From Calliopsis andreniformis (Eukaryota; Arthropoda; Insecta; Hymenoptera; Andrenidae), in assembly GCF_051401765.1 (NCBI RefSeq), contig NW_027480429.1, positions 8,808,157-8,872,156 on the forward strand: a stretch of 64,000 nucleotides of DNA, in the 5' to 3' direction. The notes beneath the pieces are model-generated. The model had not been told where the DNA came from. It worked only from the letters and a program-made list of their open reading frames with translations, and ran no database searches. The translations under genes were made by a program, and so were the position numbers. This document shows, piece by piece, positions 26,620 through 40,081 of this stretch (position 1 is its first letter; each line of letters opens with the position of its first letter).

Positions 26620-29454
26620 AACTTTTACACTGGTAGCAATTATTCGTTTTATACAATGGAGAAACTGTTATATTTATATTGTATTTTATGCTTCTGGCTT
26701 TGCCTTCTTAGGCCCTAGCTGTTCGATCTGGTGGAACAACGCCCTAGAGTGAAGTCTAGGTTGCCTGGAACGTACAAATGACCATCACTTTCACACGGGT
26801 TGCAATTATTCCTGTTATAGGATGGAAAGACAGTTGTATTTTTATTGTATTTTATGCTTCAGGCGTTGACTTCTGAGGCCGTAGCTATTCGATGTGGTGG
26901 AAGAACGCCATAGAGTGAAGCCTAGGTTGCCCGGAACGTAGAAATGACCATAACTTTCATACTGGTGGCAATTGTTCGTTTTATATGATGGAAAAACTGT
27001 TGTATTTATATTGTATTTTATGCTGCTGGCGTTCAGTTCTTAGGCCCTAGCTGTTTGATCTGGTGGAGCAACGCCCTAGAGTGAAGCCTAGGTTGCCCGG
27101 AACGTAGAATTGACCATAACTTTCACTCTGGTTGCTATTATTCGTTCTATACGATGGAAAAACTGTTATATTTATATTGTATCTTATGCTTCTGGCGTTG
27201 ACTTCTTAGGCCCTAACAATTCGATCTGGTAGAACAACGACCTAGCGTGAGCCCTAGGTAGCCCGGAACGTTGAAATGACCATCACTTCCATACTGTTAG
27301 CAATTAATCCTTTTATACGATGGAAAAACTGTTGTATTTTTATTGCATTTTATGCTTCGGGCAATGACTTCTAAGGCCCTAACTATTCAATCTGTAGAAG
27401 CAACGCCCTAGGGTGTAGCCTAGGGTTCCCGTAAAGTAGAAATGACCATAGCTTTCATACTGGTTGCAATTATTCGTATTATATGATGGAAAAACTGTTG
27501 TATTTATATTGTATTTTATGCTTCTGGCGTTCACTTCTCAGGCCCTAACTATTCGATCTGGTGGAACAACGCCTTGGGGTGAAGCCTAGGTTGCCAGGAA
27601 AGTAGAAATGACGTTAACTTTCACACTGGTTGCAATTATTCGTTTAATACGATATAAAAACTGTTGTATTTATATTGTATTTTATGCTTCTGGCTTTGCC
27701 TTCTTAGGCCCTAGCTGTTCGATCTGGTGGAACAACGCCCTAGAGTGAAGCCTAGGTTGCCTGGAACGTACAAATGACCATCACTTTCACACGGGTTGCA
27801 ATTATTCCTGTTATAGGATGGAAAGACTGTTGTATTTTTATTGTATTTTATGCTTCAGGCGTTGACTTCTGAGGCCGTAGCTATTCGATGTGGTGGAAGA
27901 ACGCCATAGAGTGAAGCCTAGGTTGCCCGGAACGTAGAAATGACCATAACTTTCATACTGGTGGCAATTATTCGTTTTATATGATGGAAAAACTGTTGTA
28001 TTTATATTGTATTTTATGCTGCTGGCGTTCAGTTCTTAGGCCATGACTATTCGATCTGGTGGGACAACGCGCTGGTGAGAAGCCTAGGTTGCCCGGAACG
28101 TAGAAATGGCCATAACTTTCACACTGGTTGCTATTATTCGTTTTATACGATGGAGAAACTGTTATATTTATATTGTATTTTATGCTTCTGGCTTTGCCTT
28201 CTTAGGCCCTAGCTGTTCGATCTGGAGGAACAACGCCCTAGAGTGAAGCCTAGGTTGCCTGGAACGTACAACTGACCATCACTTTCACACGTTTTGCAAT
28301 TATTCCTGTTATAGGATGGAAAGACTGTTGTATTTTTATTGTATTTTATGCTTCAGGCGTTGACTTCTGAGGCCGTAGCTATTCGATGTGGTGGAAGAAC
28401 GCCATAGAGTGAAGCCTAGGTTGCCCGGAACGTAGAAATGACTATAACTTTCATACTGGTGGCAATTATTCGTTCTATACGATGGAAAAACTGTTATATT
28501 TATATTGTATCTTATGCTTCTGGCGTTGACTTCTTAGGCCCTAACAATTCGATCTGGTAGAACAACGACCTAGCGTGAGGCCTAGGTAGCCCGGAACGTA
28601 GAAATGACCATCACTTCCATACTGGTAGCAATTAATCCTTTTATACGATGGAGAAACTGTTGTATTTTTATTGCATTTTTTGCTTCGGGCAATGACTTCT
28701 AAGGCCCTAACTATTCAATCTGTAGGAGCAACGCCCTAGGGTGTAGCCTAGGATGCCCGTAAAGTAGAAATGACCATAGCTTTCATACTGGTTGCAATTA
28801 TTCGTTTTATATGATGGAAAAACTGTTGTATTTATATTGTATTTTATGCTTCTGGCGTTCACTTCTCAGGCCCTAACTATTCTATCTGGTGGAACAACGC
28901 CTTGGGGTGAAGCCTAGGTTGCCGGGAACGTAGAAATGACCATAACTTTCACACTGGTTGCTATTATTCGTTTTATACGATGGAAAAACTGTTGTATTTA
29001 TATTGTATTTTATGCTTCTGGCGTTGACTTCTAAGGCACAAACTATTCCATCAGGTGGAGCAATGCCCTAGAGTGAAGCCTAGGTTGCCCGGAACGTAGA
29101 AATGACGTTAACTTTCACACTGGTTGCTATTATTCGTTCTATACGATGGTAAAACTGTTATATTTATATTGTATCTTATGCTTCTGGCGTTGACTTCTTA
29201 GGCCCTAGCAATTCGATCTGGTGGAACAACGACCTAGAGTGAGGCCTAGGTTGCCCGGAACGTAGAACTGACCATACCTTTTACACTGGTAGCAATTATT
29301 CGTTTTATACAATGGAAAAACTGTTCTATTTATTTAGTATTTTATGCTTCGGGCGTTGACTTCTAAGGCCCTAGCCGTTTGATCTGGTGGAGCAACGCCC
29401 TAGAGTGAAGCCTAGGTTGCCCGGAACGTAGAATTGACCATAACTTTCACTCTG
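26620..29454 (+). repeat. forerunner block of the 13-monomer HOR family
   Basis: About 17 monomers. The marker 'gaattgacc' at 27107 recurs at 29431, 2324 bp away (14 monomers), and 'atacgatataaaaac' at 27647 recurs at 29971 with the same offset. The rare 'caactgaccatc' at 28269 matches 31091 instead at 2822 bp (17 monomers), so three monomers present in the next unit are missing here. About four others near 28.98-29.43 kb are not in the later 13-monomer unit. Within the block the 'cgtacaa' monomer recurs at 26771, 27767 and 28265, which are 6 and 3 monomers apart. No gene is visible. Confidence 0.84.
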
Positions 29455-31612
29455 GTTGCTATTATTCGCTCTATACGATGGAAAAACTGTTATATTTATA
29501 TTGTATCTTATGCTTCTGGCGTTGCCTTCTTAGGCCCTAACAATTCGATCTGGTAGAACAACGACCTAGCGTGAGGCCTAGGTAGCCCGGAACGTAGAAA
29601 TGACCATCACTTCCATACTGGTAGCAATTAATCCTTTTATACGATGGAAAAACTGTTGTATTTTTATTGCATTTTATGCTTCGGGCAATGACTTCTAAGG
29701 CCCTAACTATTCAATCTGTAGGAGCAACGCCCTAGGGTGTAGCCTAGGATGCCCGAAAAGTAGAAATGACCATAGCTTTCATACTGGTTGCAATTATTCG
29801 TTTTATATGATGGAAAAACTGTTGTATTTATATTGTATTTTATGCTTCTGGCGTTTACTTCTCAGGCCCTAACTATTCGATCTGGTGGAACAACGCCTTG
29901 GGGTGAAGCCTAGGTTGCCAGGAAAGTAGAAATGACGTTAACTTTCACACTGGTTGCAATTATTCGTTTAATACGATATAAAAACTGTTGTATTTATATT
30001 GTATTTTATGCTTCTGGCTTTGCCTTCTTAGGCCCTAGCTGTTCGATCTGGTGGAACAACGCCCTAGAGTGAAGCCTAGGTTGCCTGGAACGTACAAATG
30101 ACCATCACTTTCACACGGGTTGCAATTATTCCTGTTATAGGATGGAAAGACTGTTGTATTTTTATTGTATTTTATGCTTCAGGCGTTGACTTCTGAGGCC
30201 GTAGCTATTCGATGTGGTGGAAGAACGCCATAGAGTGAAGCCTAGGTTGCCCGGAACGTAGAAATGACCATAACTTTCATACTGGTGGCAATTATTCGTT
30301 TTATATGATGGAAAAACTGTTGTATTTATATTGTATTTTATGCTGCTAGCGTTCAGTTCTTAGGCCATGACTATTCGATCTGGTGGGACAACGCGCTGGT
30401 GAGAAGCCTAGGTTGCCCGGAACGTAGAAATGACCATAACTTTCACACTGGTTGCTATTATTCATTTTATACGATGGAAAAACTGTTGTATTTATATTGT
30501 ATCTTATGCTTCTGGCGTTGCCTTCTTAGGCCCTAACAATTCGATCTGGTAGAACAACGACCTAGCGTGAGGCCTAGGTAGCCCGGATCGTAGAAATGAC
30601 CATCACTTCCATACTGGTAGCAATTAATCCTTTTATACGATGGAAAAACTGTTGTATTTTTATTGCATTTTATGCTTCGGGCAATGACTTCTAAGGCCCT
30701 AACTATTCAATCTGTAGGAGCAACGCCCTAGGGTGTAGCCTAGGATGCCTGTAAAGTAGAAATGACCATAGCTTTCATACTGGTTGCAATTATTCGTTTT
30801 ATATGATGGGAAAACTGTTGTATTTATATTGTATTTTATGCTTCTGGCGTTCACTTCTCAGGCCCTAACTATTCAACCTGGTGGAACAACGCCTTGGGGT
30901 GAAGCCTAGGTTGCCGGGAACGTAGAAAGGACCATAACTTTCACACTGGTCGCTATTATTCGTTTTATACGATGGAGAAACTGTTATATTTATATTGTAT
31001 TTTATGCTTCTGGCTTTGCCTTCTTAGGCCCTAGCTGTTCGATCTGGAGGAACAACGCCCTAGAGTGAAGCCTAGGTTGCCTGGAACGTACAACTGACCA
31101 TCACTTTCACACGTTTTGCAATTATTCCTGTTATAGGATGGAAAGACTGTTGTATTTTTATTGTATTTTATGCTTCAGGCGTTGACTTCTGAGGCCGTAG
31201 CTATTCGATGTGGTGGAAGAACGCCATAGAGTGAAGCCTAGGTTGCCCGGAACGTAGAAATGACTATAACTTTCATACTGGTGGCAATTATTCGTTCTAT
31301 ACGATGGAAAAACTGTTATATTTATATTGTATCTTATGCTTCTGGCGTTGACTTCTTAGGCCCTAACAATTCGATCTGGTAGAACAACGACCTAGCGTGA
31401 GGCCTAGGTAGCCCGGAACGTAGAAATGACCATCACTTCCATACTGGTAGCAATTAATCCTTTTATACGATGGAGAAACTGTTGTATTTTTATTGCATTT
31501 TTTGCTTCGGGCAATGACTTCTAAGGCCCTAACTATTCAATCTGTAGGAGCAACGCCCTAGGGTGTAGCCTAGGATGCCCGTAAAGTAGAAATGACCATA
31601 GCTTTCATACTG
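29455..31612 (+). repeat. 13-monomer higher-order repeat, copy 1 (2158 bp)
   Basis: The unit is exactly 13 x 166 bp. 'gtagcccgg' at 29582 recurs at 31740 and 33898, and 'cgtacaaatg' at 30091 recurs at 32249, each 2158 bp apart. Diagnostic variants are 'ttcgctctatacg' at its start, 'gtagaacaacgacctagcg', 'cgggcaatgac', 'gccttggggtg', 'ggctttgcc' and 'acaacgcgctggtgag'. Only one or two base differences from copy 2 were seen by eye, for example 'ttcatttta' near 30471 against 'ttcgtttta' near 32629. Confidence 0.94.
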
Positions 31613-33770
31613 GTTGCTATTATTCGCTCTATACGATGGAAAAACTGTTATATTTATATTGTATCTTATGCTTCTGGCGTTGCCTTCTTAGGCCCTAACA
31701 ATTCGATCTGGTAGAACAACGACCTAGCGTGAGGCCTAGGTAGCCCGGAACGTAGAAATGACCATCACTTCCATACTGGTAGCAATTAATCCTTTTATAC
31801 GATGGAAAAACTGTTGTATTTTTATTGCATTTTATGCTTCGGGCAATGACTTCTAAGGCCCTAACTATTCAATCTGTAGGAGCAACGCCCTAGGGTGTAG
31901 CCTAGGATGCCCGAAAAGTAGAAATGACCATAGCTTTCATACTGGTTGCAATTATTCGTTTTATATGATGGAAAAACTGTTGTATTTATATTGTATTTTA
32001 TGCTTCTGGCGTTTACTTCTCAGGCCCTAACTATTCGATCTGGTGGAACAACGCCTTGGGGTGAAGCCTAGGTTGCCAGGAAAGTAGAAATGACGTTAAC
32101 TTTCACACTGGTTGCAATTATTCGTTTAATACGATATAAAAACTGTTGTATTTATATTGTATTTTATGCTTCTGGCTTTGCCTTCTTAGGCCCTAGCTGT
32201 TCGATCTGGTGGAACAACGCCCTAGAGTGAAGCCTAGGTTGCCTGGAACGTACAAATGACCATCACTTTCACACGGGTTGCAATTATTCCTGTTATAGGA
32301 TGGAAAGACTGTTGTATTTTTATTGTATTTTATGCTTCAGGCGTTGACTTCTGAGGCCGTAGCTATTCGATGTGGTGGAAGAACGCCATAGAGTGAAGCC
32401 TAGGTTGCCCGGAACGTAGAAATGACCATAACTTTCATACTGGTGGCAATTATTCGTTTTATATGATGGAAAAACTGTTGTATTTATATTGTATTTTATG
32501 CTGCTAGCGTTCAGTTCTTAGGCCATGACTATTCGATCTGGTGGGACAACGCGCTGGTGAGAAGCCTAGGTTGCCCGGAACGTAGAAATGACCATAACTT
32601 TCACACTGGTTGCTATTATTCGTTTTATACGATGGAAAAACTGTTGTATTTATATTGTATCTTATGCTTCTGGCGTTGCCTTCTTAGGCCCTAACAATTC
32701 GATCTGGTAGAACAACGACCTAGCGTGAGGCCTAGGTAGCCCGGATCGTAGAAATGACCATCACTTCCATACTGGTAGCAATTAATCCTTTTATACGATG
32801 GAAAAACTGTTGTATTTTTATTGCATTTTATGCTTCGGGCAATGACTTCTAAGGCCCTAACTATTCAATCTGTAGGAGCAACGCCCTAGGGTGTAGCCTA
32901 GGATGCCTGTAAAGTAGAAATGACCATAGCTTTCATACTGGTTGCAATTATTCGTTTTATATGATGGGAAAACTGTTGTATTTATATTGTATTTTATGCT
33001 TCTGGCGTTCACTTCTCAGGCCCTAACTATTCAACCTGGTGGAACAACGCCTTGGGGTGAAGCCTAGGTTGCCGGGAACGTAGAAAGGACCATAACTTTC
33101 ACACTGGTCGCTATTATTCGTTTTATACGATGGAGAAACTGTTATATTTATATTGTATTTTATGCTTCTGGCTTTGCCTTCTTAGGCCCTAGCTGTTCGA
33201 TCTGGAGGAACAACGCCCTAGAGTGAAGCCTAGGTTGCCTGGAACGTACAACTGACCATCACTTTCACACGTTTTGCAATTATTCCTGTTATAGGATGGA
33301 AAGACTGTTGTATTTTTATTGTATTTTATGCTTCAGGCGTTGACTTCTGAGGCCGTAGCTATTCGATGTGGTGGAAGAACGCCATAGAGTGAAGCCTAGG
33401 TTGCCCGGAACGTAGAAATGACTATAACTTTCATACTGGTGGCAATTATTCGTTCTATACGATGGAAAAACTGTTATATTTATATTGTATCTTATGCTTC
33501 TGGCGTTGACTTCTTAGGCCCTAACAATTCGATCTGGTAGAACAACGACCTAGCGTGAGGCCTAGGTAGCCCGGAACGTAGAAATGACCATCACTTCCAT
33601 ACTGGTAGCAATTAATCCTTTTATACGATGGAGAAACTGTTGTATTTTTATTGCATTTTTTGCTTCGGGCAATGACTTCTAAGGCCCTAACTATTCAATC
33701 TGTAGGAGCAACGCCCTAGGGTGTAGCCTAGGATGCCCGTAAAGTAGAAATGACCATAGCTTTCATACTG
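31613..33770 (+). repeat. 13-monomer higher-order repeat, copy 2 (2158 bp)
   Basis: Nearly base-for-base the same as 29455-31612 at offset 2158. The junction lies in 'actggttgctattattcgctc', where a monomer of the 'cataagctttcatactgg' type continues straight into the first monomer of the next unit. The near-identity implies a recent duplication or continuing homogenisation. Confidence 0.94.
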
Positions 33771-34235
33771 GTTGCTATTATTCGCTCTATACGATGGAAA
33801 AACTGTTATATTTATATTGTATCTTATGCTTCTGGCGTTGCCTTCTTAGGCCCTAACAATTCGATCTGGTAGAACAACGACCTAGCGTGAGGCCTAGGTA
33901 GCCCGGAACGTAGAAATGACCATCACTTCCATACTGGTAGCAATTAATCCTTTTATACGATGGAAAAACTGTTGTATTTTTATTGCATTTTATGCTTCGG
34001 GCAATGACTTCTAAGGCCCTAACTATTCAATCTGTAGGAGCAACGCCCTAGGGTGTAGCCTAGGATGCCCGAAAAGTAGAAATGACCATAGCTTTCATAC
34101 TGGTTGCAATTATTCGTTTTATATGATGGAAAAACTGTTGTATTTATATTGTATTTTATGCTTCTGGCGTTTACTTCTCAGGCCCTAACTATTCGATCTG
34201 GTGGAACAACGCCTTGGGGTGAAGCCTAGGTTGCC
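33771..34235 (+). repeat. 13-monomer higher-order repeat, copy 3, truncated
   Basis: The first 2.8 monomers of the unit are present and look identical to copy 2 at offset 2158. After 'gccttggggtgaagcc' (near 34210) the sequence reads 'ttgccgagaacg', where copy 2 has 'ttgccaggaaag', and the match stops. The array then switches to other monomers without loss of register. Confidence 0.9.
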
Positions 34236-36620
34236 GAGAACGTAGAAATGACCATAACTTTCACACTGGTCGCTATTATTCGTTTTATACGATGGAGAAA
34301 CTGTTATATTTATCTTGTATTTTATGCTTCTGGCTTTGCCTTCTTAGGCCCTAGCTCTTGGATCTGGTGGAACGACGCCCTAAAGTGAAGCCTAGGTTGC
34401 CCGCAACGTAGAAATGACCATAACTTTCACACTGGTTGCTATTATTCGTTCTATACGATGGAAAAACTGTTATATTTATATTGTATCTTATGCTTCTGGC
34501 GTTGACTTCTTAGGCCCTAACAATTCGATCTGGTGGAACAACGCCCTAGAGTGAAGCCTAGGTTGCCTGGAACGTACAAATGACCATCACTTTCACACGG
34601 GTTGCAATTATTCCTGTTATAGGATGGAAAGACTGTTGTATTTTTATTGTATTTTATGCTTCTGGCGTTGACTTCTGAGGCCGTAGCTATTCGATGTGGT
34701 GGAAGGACGCCATAGAGTGAAGCCTAGGTTGCCCGGAACGTAGAAATGACCATATCTTTCATACTGGTGGCAATTATTCGTTTTATATGATGGAAAAACT
34801 GTTGTATTTATTTTGTATTTTATGCTGCTGGCGTTCAGTTCTTAGGCCCTAACTATTCTATCTGGTGTATCAACGCCCTAGAGTGAAGCCTAGGTTGCTC
34901 GGAATGTAAAAATGACCATAACATTCACACTGGTTGAAATTATTCGTTTTATACGATGGAAAAACTGTTATATTTATATTGTATCTTATGCTTCTGGCGT
35001 TGACTTCTTAGGCCCTAACAATTCGATCTGGTGGAACAACGCCCTAGAGTGAAGCCTAGGTTGCCTGGAACGTACAAATGACCATTACTTTCACACGGGT
35101 TGCAATTATTCCTGTTATAGGATGGAATGACTGTTGTATTTTTATTGTATTTTATGCTTCAGGCGTTGACTTCTGAGGCCGTAGCTATTCGATGTGGTGG
35201 AAGAACGCCATAGAGTGAAGCCTAGGTTGCCCGGAACGTAGAAATGACCATAACTTTCATACTGGTGGCAATTATTCGTTTTATATGATGGAAAAACTGT
35301 GGTATTTTTATTGCATTTTATGCTTCGGGCAATGACTTCTAAGGCCCTAACTATTCAATCTGTAGGAGCAACGCCCTAGGGTGTAGCCTAGGATGCCCGT
35401 AAAGTAGAAATGACCATAACCTTCGTACTGGTTGCAATTATTCGTATTATGCGATGGAAAAGCTGTTGTATTTATATTGTATTTTATGCTTCTGGCGTTC
35501 ACTTCTCAGGCCCTAACTATTCGATCTGGTGGAACAACGCCTTGGGGTGAAGCCTAGGTTGCCCGGAAAGTAGAAATGACGTTAACTTTCACACTGGTTG
35601 CAATTATTAGTTTAATACGATATATAAACTGTTTTATTTATATTGTATTTTATGCTTCTGGCTTTGCCTTCTTAGGCCCTAGCTGTTCGATCTGGTGGAA
35701 CAACGCCCTAGAGTGAAGCCTAGGTTGCCTGGAACGTACAAATGACCATCACTTTCACACGGGTTGCAATTATTCCTGTTATAGGATGGAAAGACTGTTG
35801 TATTTTTATTGTATTTTATGCTTCAGGCGTTGACTTCTGAGGCCGTAGCTATTCGATGTGGTGGAAGAACGCCATAGAGTGAAGCCTAGGTTGCCCGGAA
35901 CGTAGAAATGACCATCACTTTCACACTGGTAGCAATTATTCGTTTAATACAATGGAAAAACTTTTCTATTTATTTTGTATTTTATGCTACGGGCGTTGAC
36001 TTCTAAGGCCCTAACTATTCAATCTGTTGGAACAACGCCATAGGGTGAAGCCTAGGATGCCCGTAAAGTAGAAATGACCATAACTTTCACACTGGTTGCT
36101 ATTATTCGTTCTATACGATGGTAAAACTGTTATATTTATAATGTATCTTATGCTTCTGGCGTTGACTTCTTAGGCCCTAACAATTCGATCTGGTGGAACA
36201 ACGACCTAGAGTGAGGCCTAGGTTGCCCGGAACGTAGAACTGACCATACCTTTTACACTGGTAGCAATTATTCGTTTTATACAATGGAAAATCTGTTCTA
36301 TTTATTTAGTACTTTATGCTTCGGGCGTTGACTTCTAAGGCCCTAGCCGTTTGATCTGGTGGAGCAACGCCCTAGAGTGAAGCCTAGGTTGCCTGGAACG
36401 TAGAATTGACCATAACTTTCACTCTGGTTGCTATTATTCGCTCTATACGATGGAAAAACTGTTATATTTATATTGTATCTTATGCTTCTGGCGTTGACTT
36501 CTTAGGCCCTAACAATTCGATCTGGTGGAACAACGCCCTAGAGTGAAGCCTAGGTTGCCTGGAACGTACAAATGACCATCACTTTCACACGGGTTGCAAT
36601 TATTCCTGTTATAGGATGGA
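34236..36620 (+). repeat. rearranged fragments of the 13-monomer family
   Basis: About 14 monomers share variants with the 13-monomer HOR but in a different order. The 'cgtacaaatg' monomer lies at 34573, 35071, 35735 and 36565, steps of 498, 664 and 830 bp (3, 4 and 5 monomers). The marker 'atacgatat' at 35615 is 3486 bp (21 monomers) from 32129. The pair 'gtagaactgaccatacc' at about 36233 matches 29261, 6972 bp away (42 monomers). The sequence suggests repeated exchange after the HOR formed. No gene is visible. Confidence 0.82.
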
Positions 36621-37261
36621 AAGACTGTTGCATCTTTATTGTATTTTATTCCTCTGGCGTTGACTTCTAAGGCCCTCACTATTCGATCTGGTGGAGCAAC
36701 GCCCTAGAGTGAAGCCGAGGTTGCCCGGAACGTAAAAATGACCATAACTTTCATACTGGTTGCAATTATTCGTTTTATATGATGAAAGAACTGTTGTATT
36801 TATATTGTATTTTATGCTGCTGGCGTTCACTTCTTAGGCCCTAACTATTCGATCTGGTGGAACAACGCCCTGGGGTGAAGCCTAGGTTGCCCGGAACGTA
36901 GAAATGACCATAACTTTCACACTGGTTGCTATTATTCGTTTTATACGATGGAAAAACTGTTATATTTATATTGTATTTTATGCTTCTGGCGTTGCCTTCC
37001 TAGGCCCTAACTGTTCGATCTGGTGCAACATCGCCCTAGAGTGAAGCCTAGGTTGCCCGGAACGTAGAAATGACCAGAACTTTCACACTTTTTGCTATTA
37101 TTCGTTTTATACGATGGAAAAACTGTTATATTTATATTGTACTTTATGCTTCTGGCGTTGACTTCTTAGGCCCTAACTTCTCGATCTGGTGGAGCAACGC
37201 CCTAGAGTGAAGCCTAGGTCGCCCTGAACGTAGAAATGACCATCACTTTCACACTGGTAGC
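36621..37261 (+). repeat. transition monomers between two HOR families
   Basis: About four monomers with no close tandem partner nearby. They contain 'gaagccgaggttgcccgg' near 36713, 'atatgatgaaagaactg' near 36777 and 'aggtcgccctgaacg' near 37217. They lie between the 13-monomer family and the next 17-monomer family and belong cleanly to neither. Confidence 0.7.
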
Positions 37262-40081
37262 AATTATTCGTTCTATACGATGGAAAAACTGTTATATTTA
37301 TATTGTATTTTATGCTTCGGGCGTTGACTTCTAAGGCCCTAGCTGTTTGATCTGGTGGAGCAACGCCCTAGAGTGACGCCTAGGTTGCCCGGAACGTGGA
37401 ATGACCATTACTTTCGCAATGTTTGCAATTATTCATTTTATACGATGGAAAAACTGTTGGACTTAAATTGTATTTTATGCTTCTGGCGTTGATTTCTAAG
37501 GCCCTAACTATTCGATCTGGTGGAGCAACGCCCTAGAGTGAAGCCTAGGTTGCCCGGAACGTAGAAATGACCATCACTTTCAAACTGGTTGCAATTAATC
37601 CTTTTATACGATGGAAAAACTGTTGTATTTTTATTGCATTTTATGCTTCGGGCATTAGCCTCTAAGGCCCTAAGCATTTAATCTGTAAGAGCAACGCCCC
37701 AGGGTGTAGCTTAGGTTGCCCGTAAAGTAGAAATGACCCTAGCTTTCATACTGGTTGCAATTATTCGTTTTGTATGATGGAAAAACTGTTGTATTTATAT
37801 TGTATTTTATGCTTCTGGCGTTCACTTCTTAGGCCCTAACTATTCGATCTGGTGGAACAACGCCCTATGGTGAAGCCTATGTTGACCGCAACGTAGAAAT
37901 GACCATAACTTTCACACCGGTAGCAATTATTCGTTTTACACGATGGAAAAACTGTTCTTCTTATTTTGTATTTTATGCATCGGGCGTTGACTTCTAAGGC
38001 CCTAACTATTCAATCTGTTGGAGCAACGCCCTAGGGTGAAGCCTAGGTTGCCCGGAAAGTAGAAATGACGTTAACTTTCACACTGGTTGCTATTATTCGT
38101 TCTATACGATGGAAAAACTGTTATATTTATATTGTATTTTATGCTTCTGGCGTTGCCATCTTAGGCCCTAACTGTTCGATCTGGTGGAACAACGCCCTAG
38201 AGTGAAGCCTAGGTTACCCGGAACGTAGAAATGACCAGTACTTTCACACTGTTTGCAGTTATTCCTGCTATACGATGGAAAAACTGTTGCATCTTTATTG
38301 AATTTTATGCTTCTGGCGTTGACTTCTAAGGCCCTAACTATTCTATCTGGTGGATCAACGCCCTACAGTGAAGCCTAGGTTGCTCGGAATGTAGAAATGA
38401 CCATAACATTCACCCTGGTTGAAATTATTCGTTTTATACGATGGAAAAACTGTTATATTTATATTGTATTTTATGCTTCTGGCGCTGATTTCTTAGGTCC
38501 TAACTATTCAATCTGGTGGAACAGCGCCCTAGAGTGAGGCCTAGGTTGCCCGGAACGTAGAAATGACCATCACTTCCATACTGGTAATAATTATTTGTCT
38601 TATACGATGGAAAAACTGTTGTGTTTATATTGTATTTTATGCTTCTGGCGTTGACTTCTAAGGCACTAACTATTCGATCTGGTGGAGCAACGCCATAGAG
38701 TGAAGCCTAGGTTGCCCGGAACGTAGAAACGACCATCACTTTCAAACTGGTTGCAATTATTCCTGTTATATTATGGAAACACTGTTGTATTTTTATTGCA
38801 TTTTATGCTTCGGGCGTTGACTTCTAAGGCACTAACTATTCGATCTGGTGGAGCAACGCTCTAGAGTGAAGCCTAGGTTGCCCGGAACGTAGAAATGACC
38901 ATAACTTTCATACTGGTTGCAATTATTCGTTTTATATGATGGAATAGCTGTTGTATTTATATTGTATTTTATGCTGCTGGCGTTCACTTCTTAGGCCCTA
39001 ACTATTCGATCTGGTGGAACAACGACCTGGGGTGAAGCCTAGGTTGCCCGGGACGTAGAAATGACCATAACTTACACACTGGTGGCAATTATTCGTTTTA
39101 TACGATGGAAAAGCTGTTGTATTTATATCGTATTTTATGCTTCGGGCATTGACTTCTAAGGTCCTAACTATTCAATTTGATGGAGCAACGCCCTAGGGTG
39201 AAGCCTAGGTTGCGCGGAAAGTAGAAATGACAATAACTTTCACACTGGGTGCAAGTATTCGTTTAATACGATGGAAAAGCTGTTGCATCTTTATTGTATT
39301 TTATGCTTCTGTCGTTGACGTCTAAGGCCGTAGCTATTAGATGTGGTGGTGCAACGCACTAGAGTGACGCCTAGGTTGCCCGGAACGTGGAATGACCATT
39401 ACTTTCGCAATGTTTGCAATTATTCATTTTATACGATGGAAAAACTGATGTACTTATATTGTATTTTATGCTTCTGGCGTTGATTGCTGAGGCCCTAACT
39501 ATTCGATCTGGAGGAGCAACGCCCTAGAGTGAGGCCTAGGTTGCCCGGAACGTAGAAATGACCATCACTTTCAAACTGGTTGCAATTATTCCTGTCATAT
39601 TATGGAAACGCTGTTGTATTTTTATTGCATTTTATGCTTCGGGCGTTGACTTCTAAGGCACTAACTATTCGATCTGGTGGAGCAACGCCCTAGAGTGAAG
39701 CCTAGGTTGCCCGGAACGTAGAATTGGCCATCACTTTCAAACTGGTTGCAATTATTCCTGTTATATTATGGAAACACTGTTGTATTTTTATTGCATTTTA
39801 TGCTTCGGGCGTTGATTTTTAAAGCCCTAACTACTCAATCTGTTGGAGCAACGCCCTAGGGTGAAGCCTAGGTTGCTCGGAATATGGAAATGACCATAAC
39901 TTTCACACTGGTTGCAATTATTCGTTTTATACGATGGAAAAACTGTTATATTTATATTGCATTTTATGCTTCGGGCATTAACTTCTAAGGTCCTAACTAT
40001 TCAATCTGTTGGAGCACCGCCCTAGGGTGAAGTCTAGGTTGCGCGGAAAGTAGAAATGACAATAACTTTCACACTGGGTGC
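37262..40081 (+). repeat. 17-monomer higher-order repeat, copy 1 (block P, 2820 bp)
   Basis: Row-for-row match to 40082-42779 at a constant offset of 2820 bp. Diagnostic variants are the one-base-short 'gaacgtggaatgacc' (near 37394 and 39388), 'cattagcctctaagg', 'ctgtaagagcaacg', 'ttgaccgcaacg', 'ggtaataattatttg', 'gtcgttgacgtc' and 'gatttttaaagcc'. By eye about seven base differences separate the two copies over 2.7 kb. It has the same monomer number as the HOR at 1-2819 but different content, so the two are independent constructions. Confidence 0.94.

Noticed and set aside
37261..37300. Direct identification of the organism from the satellite
   Set aside because: I do not recognise the monomer from known families. 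Monomers of 150-180 bp occur in many plants and animals, so length alone cannot decide. A search of satellite databases and assemblies with one monomer would settle it.
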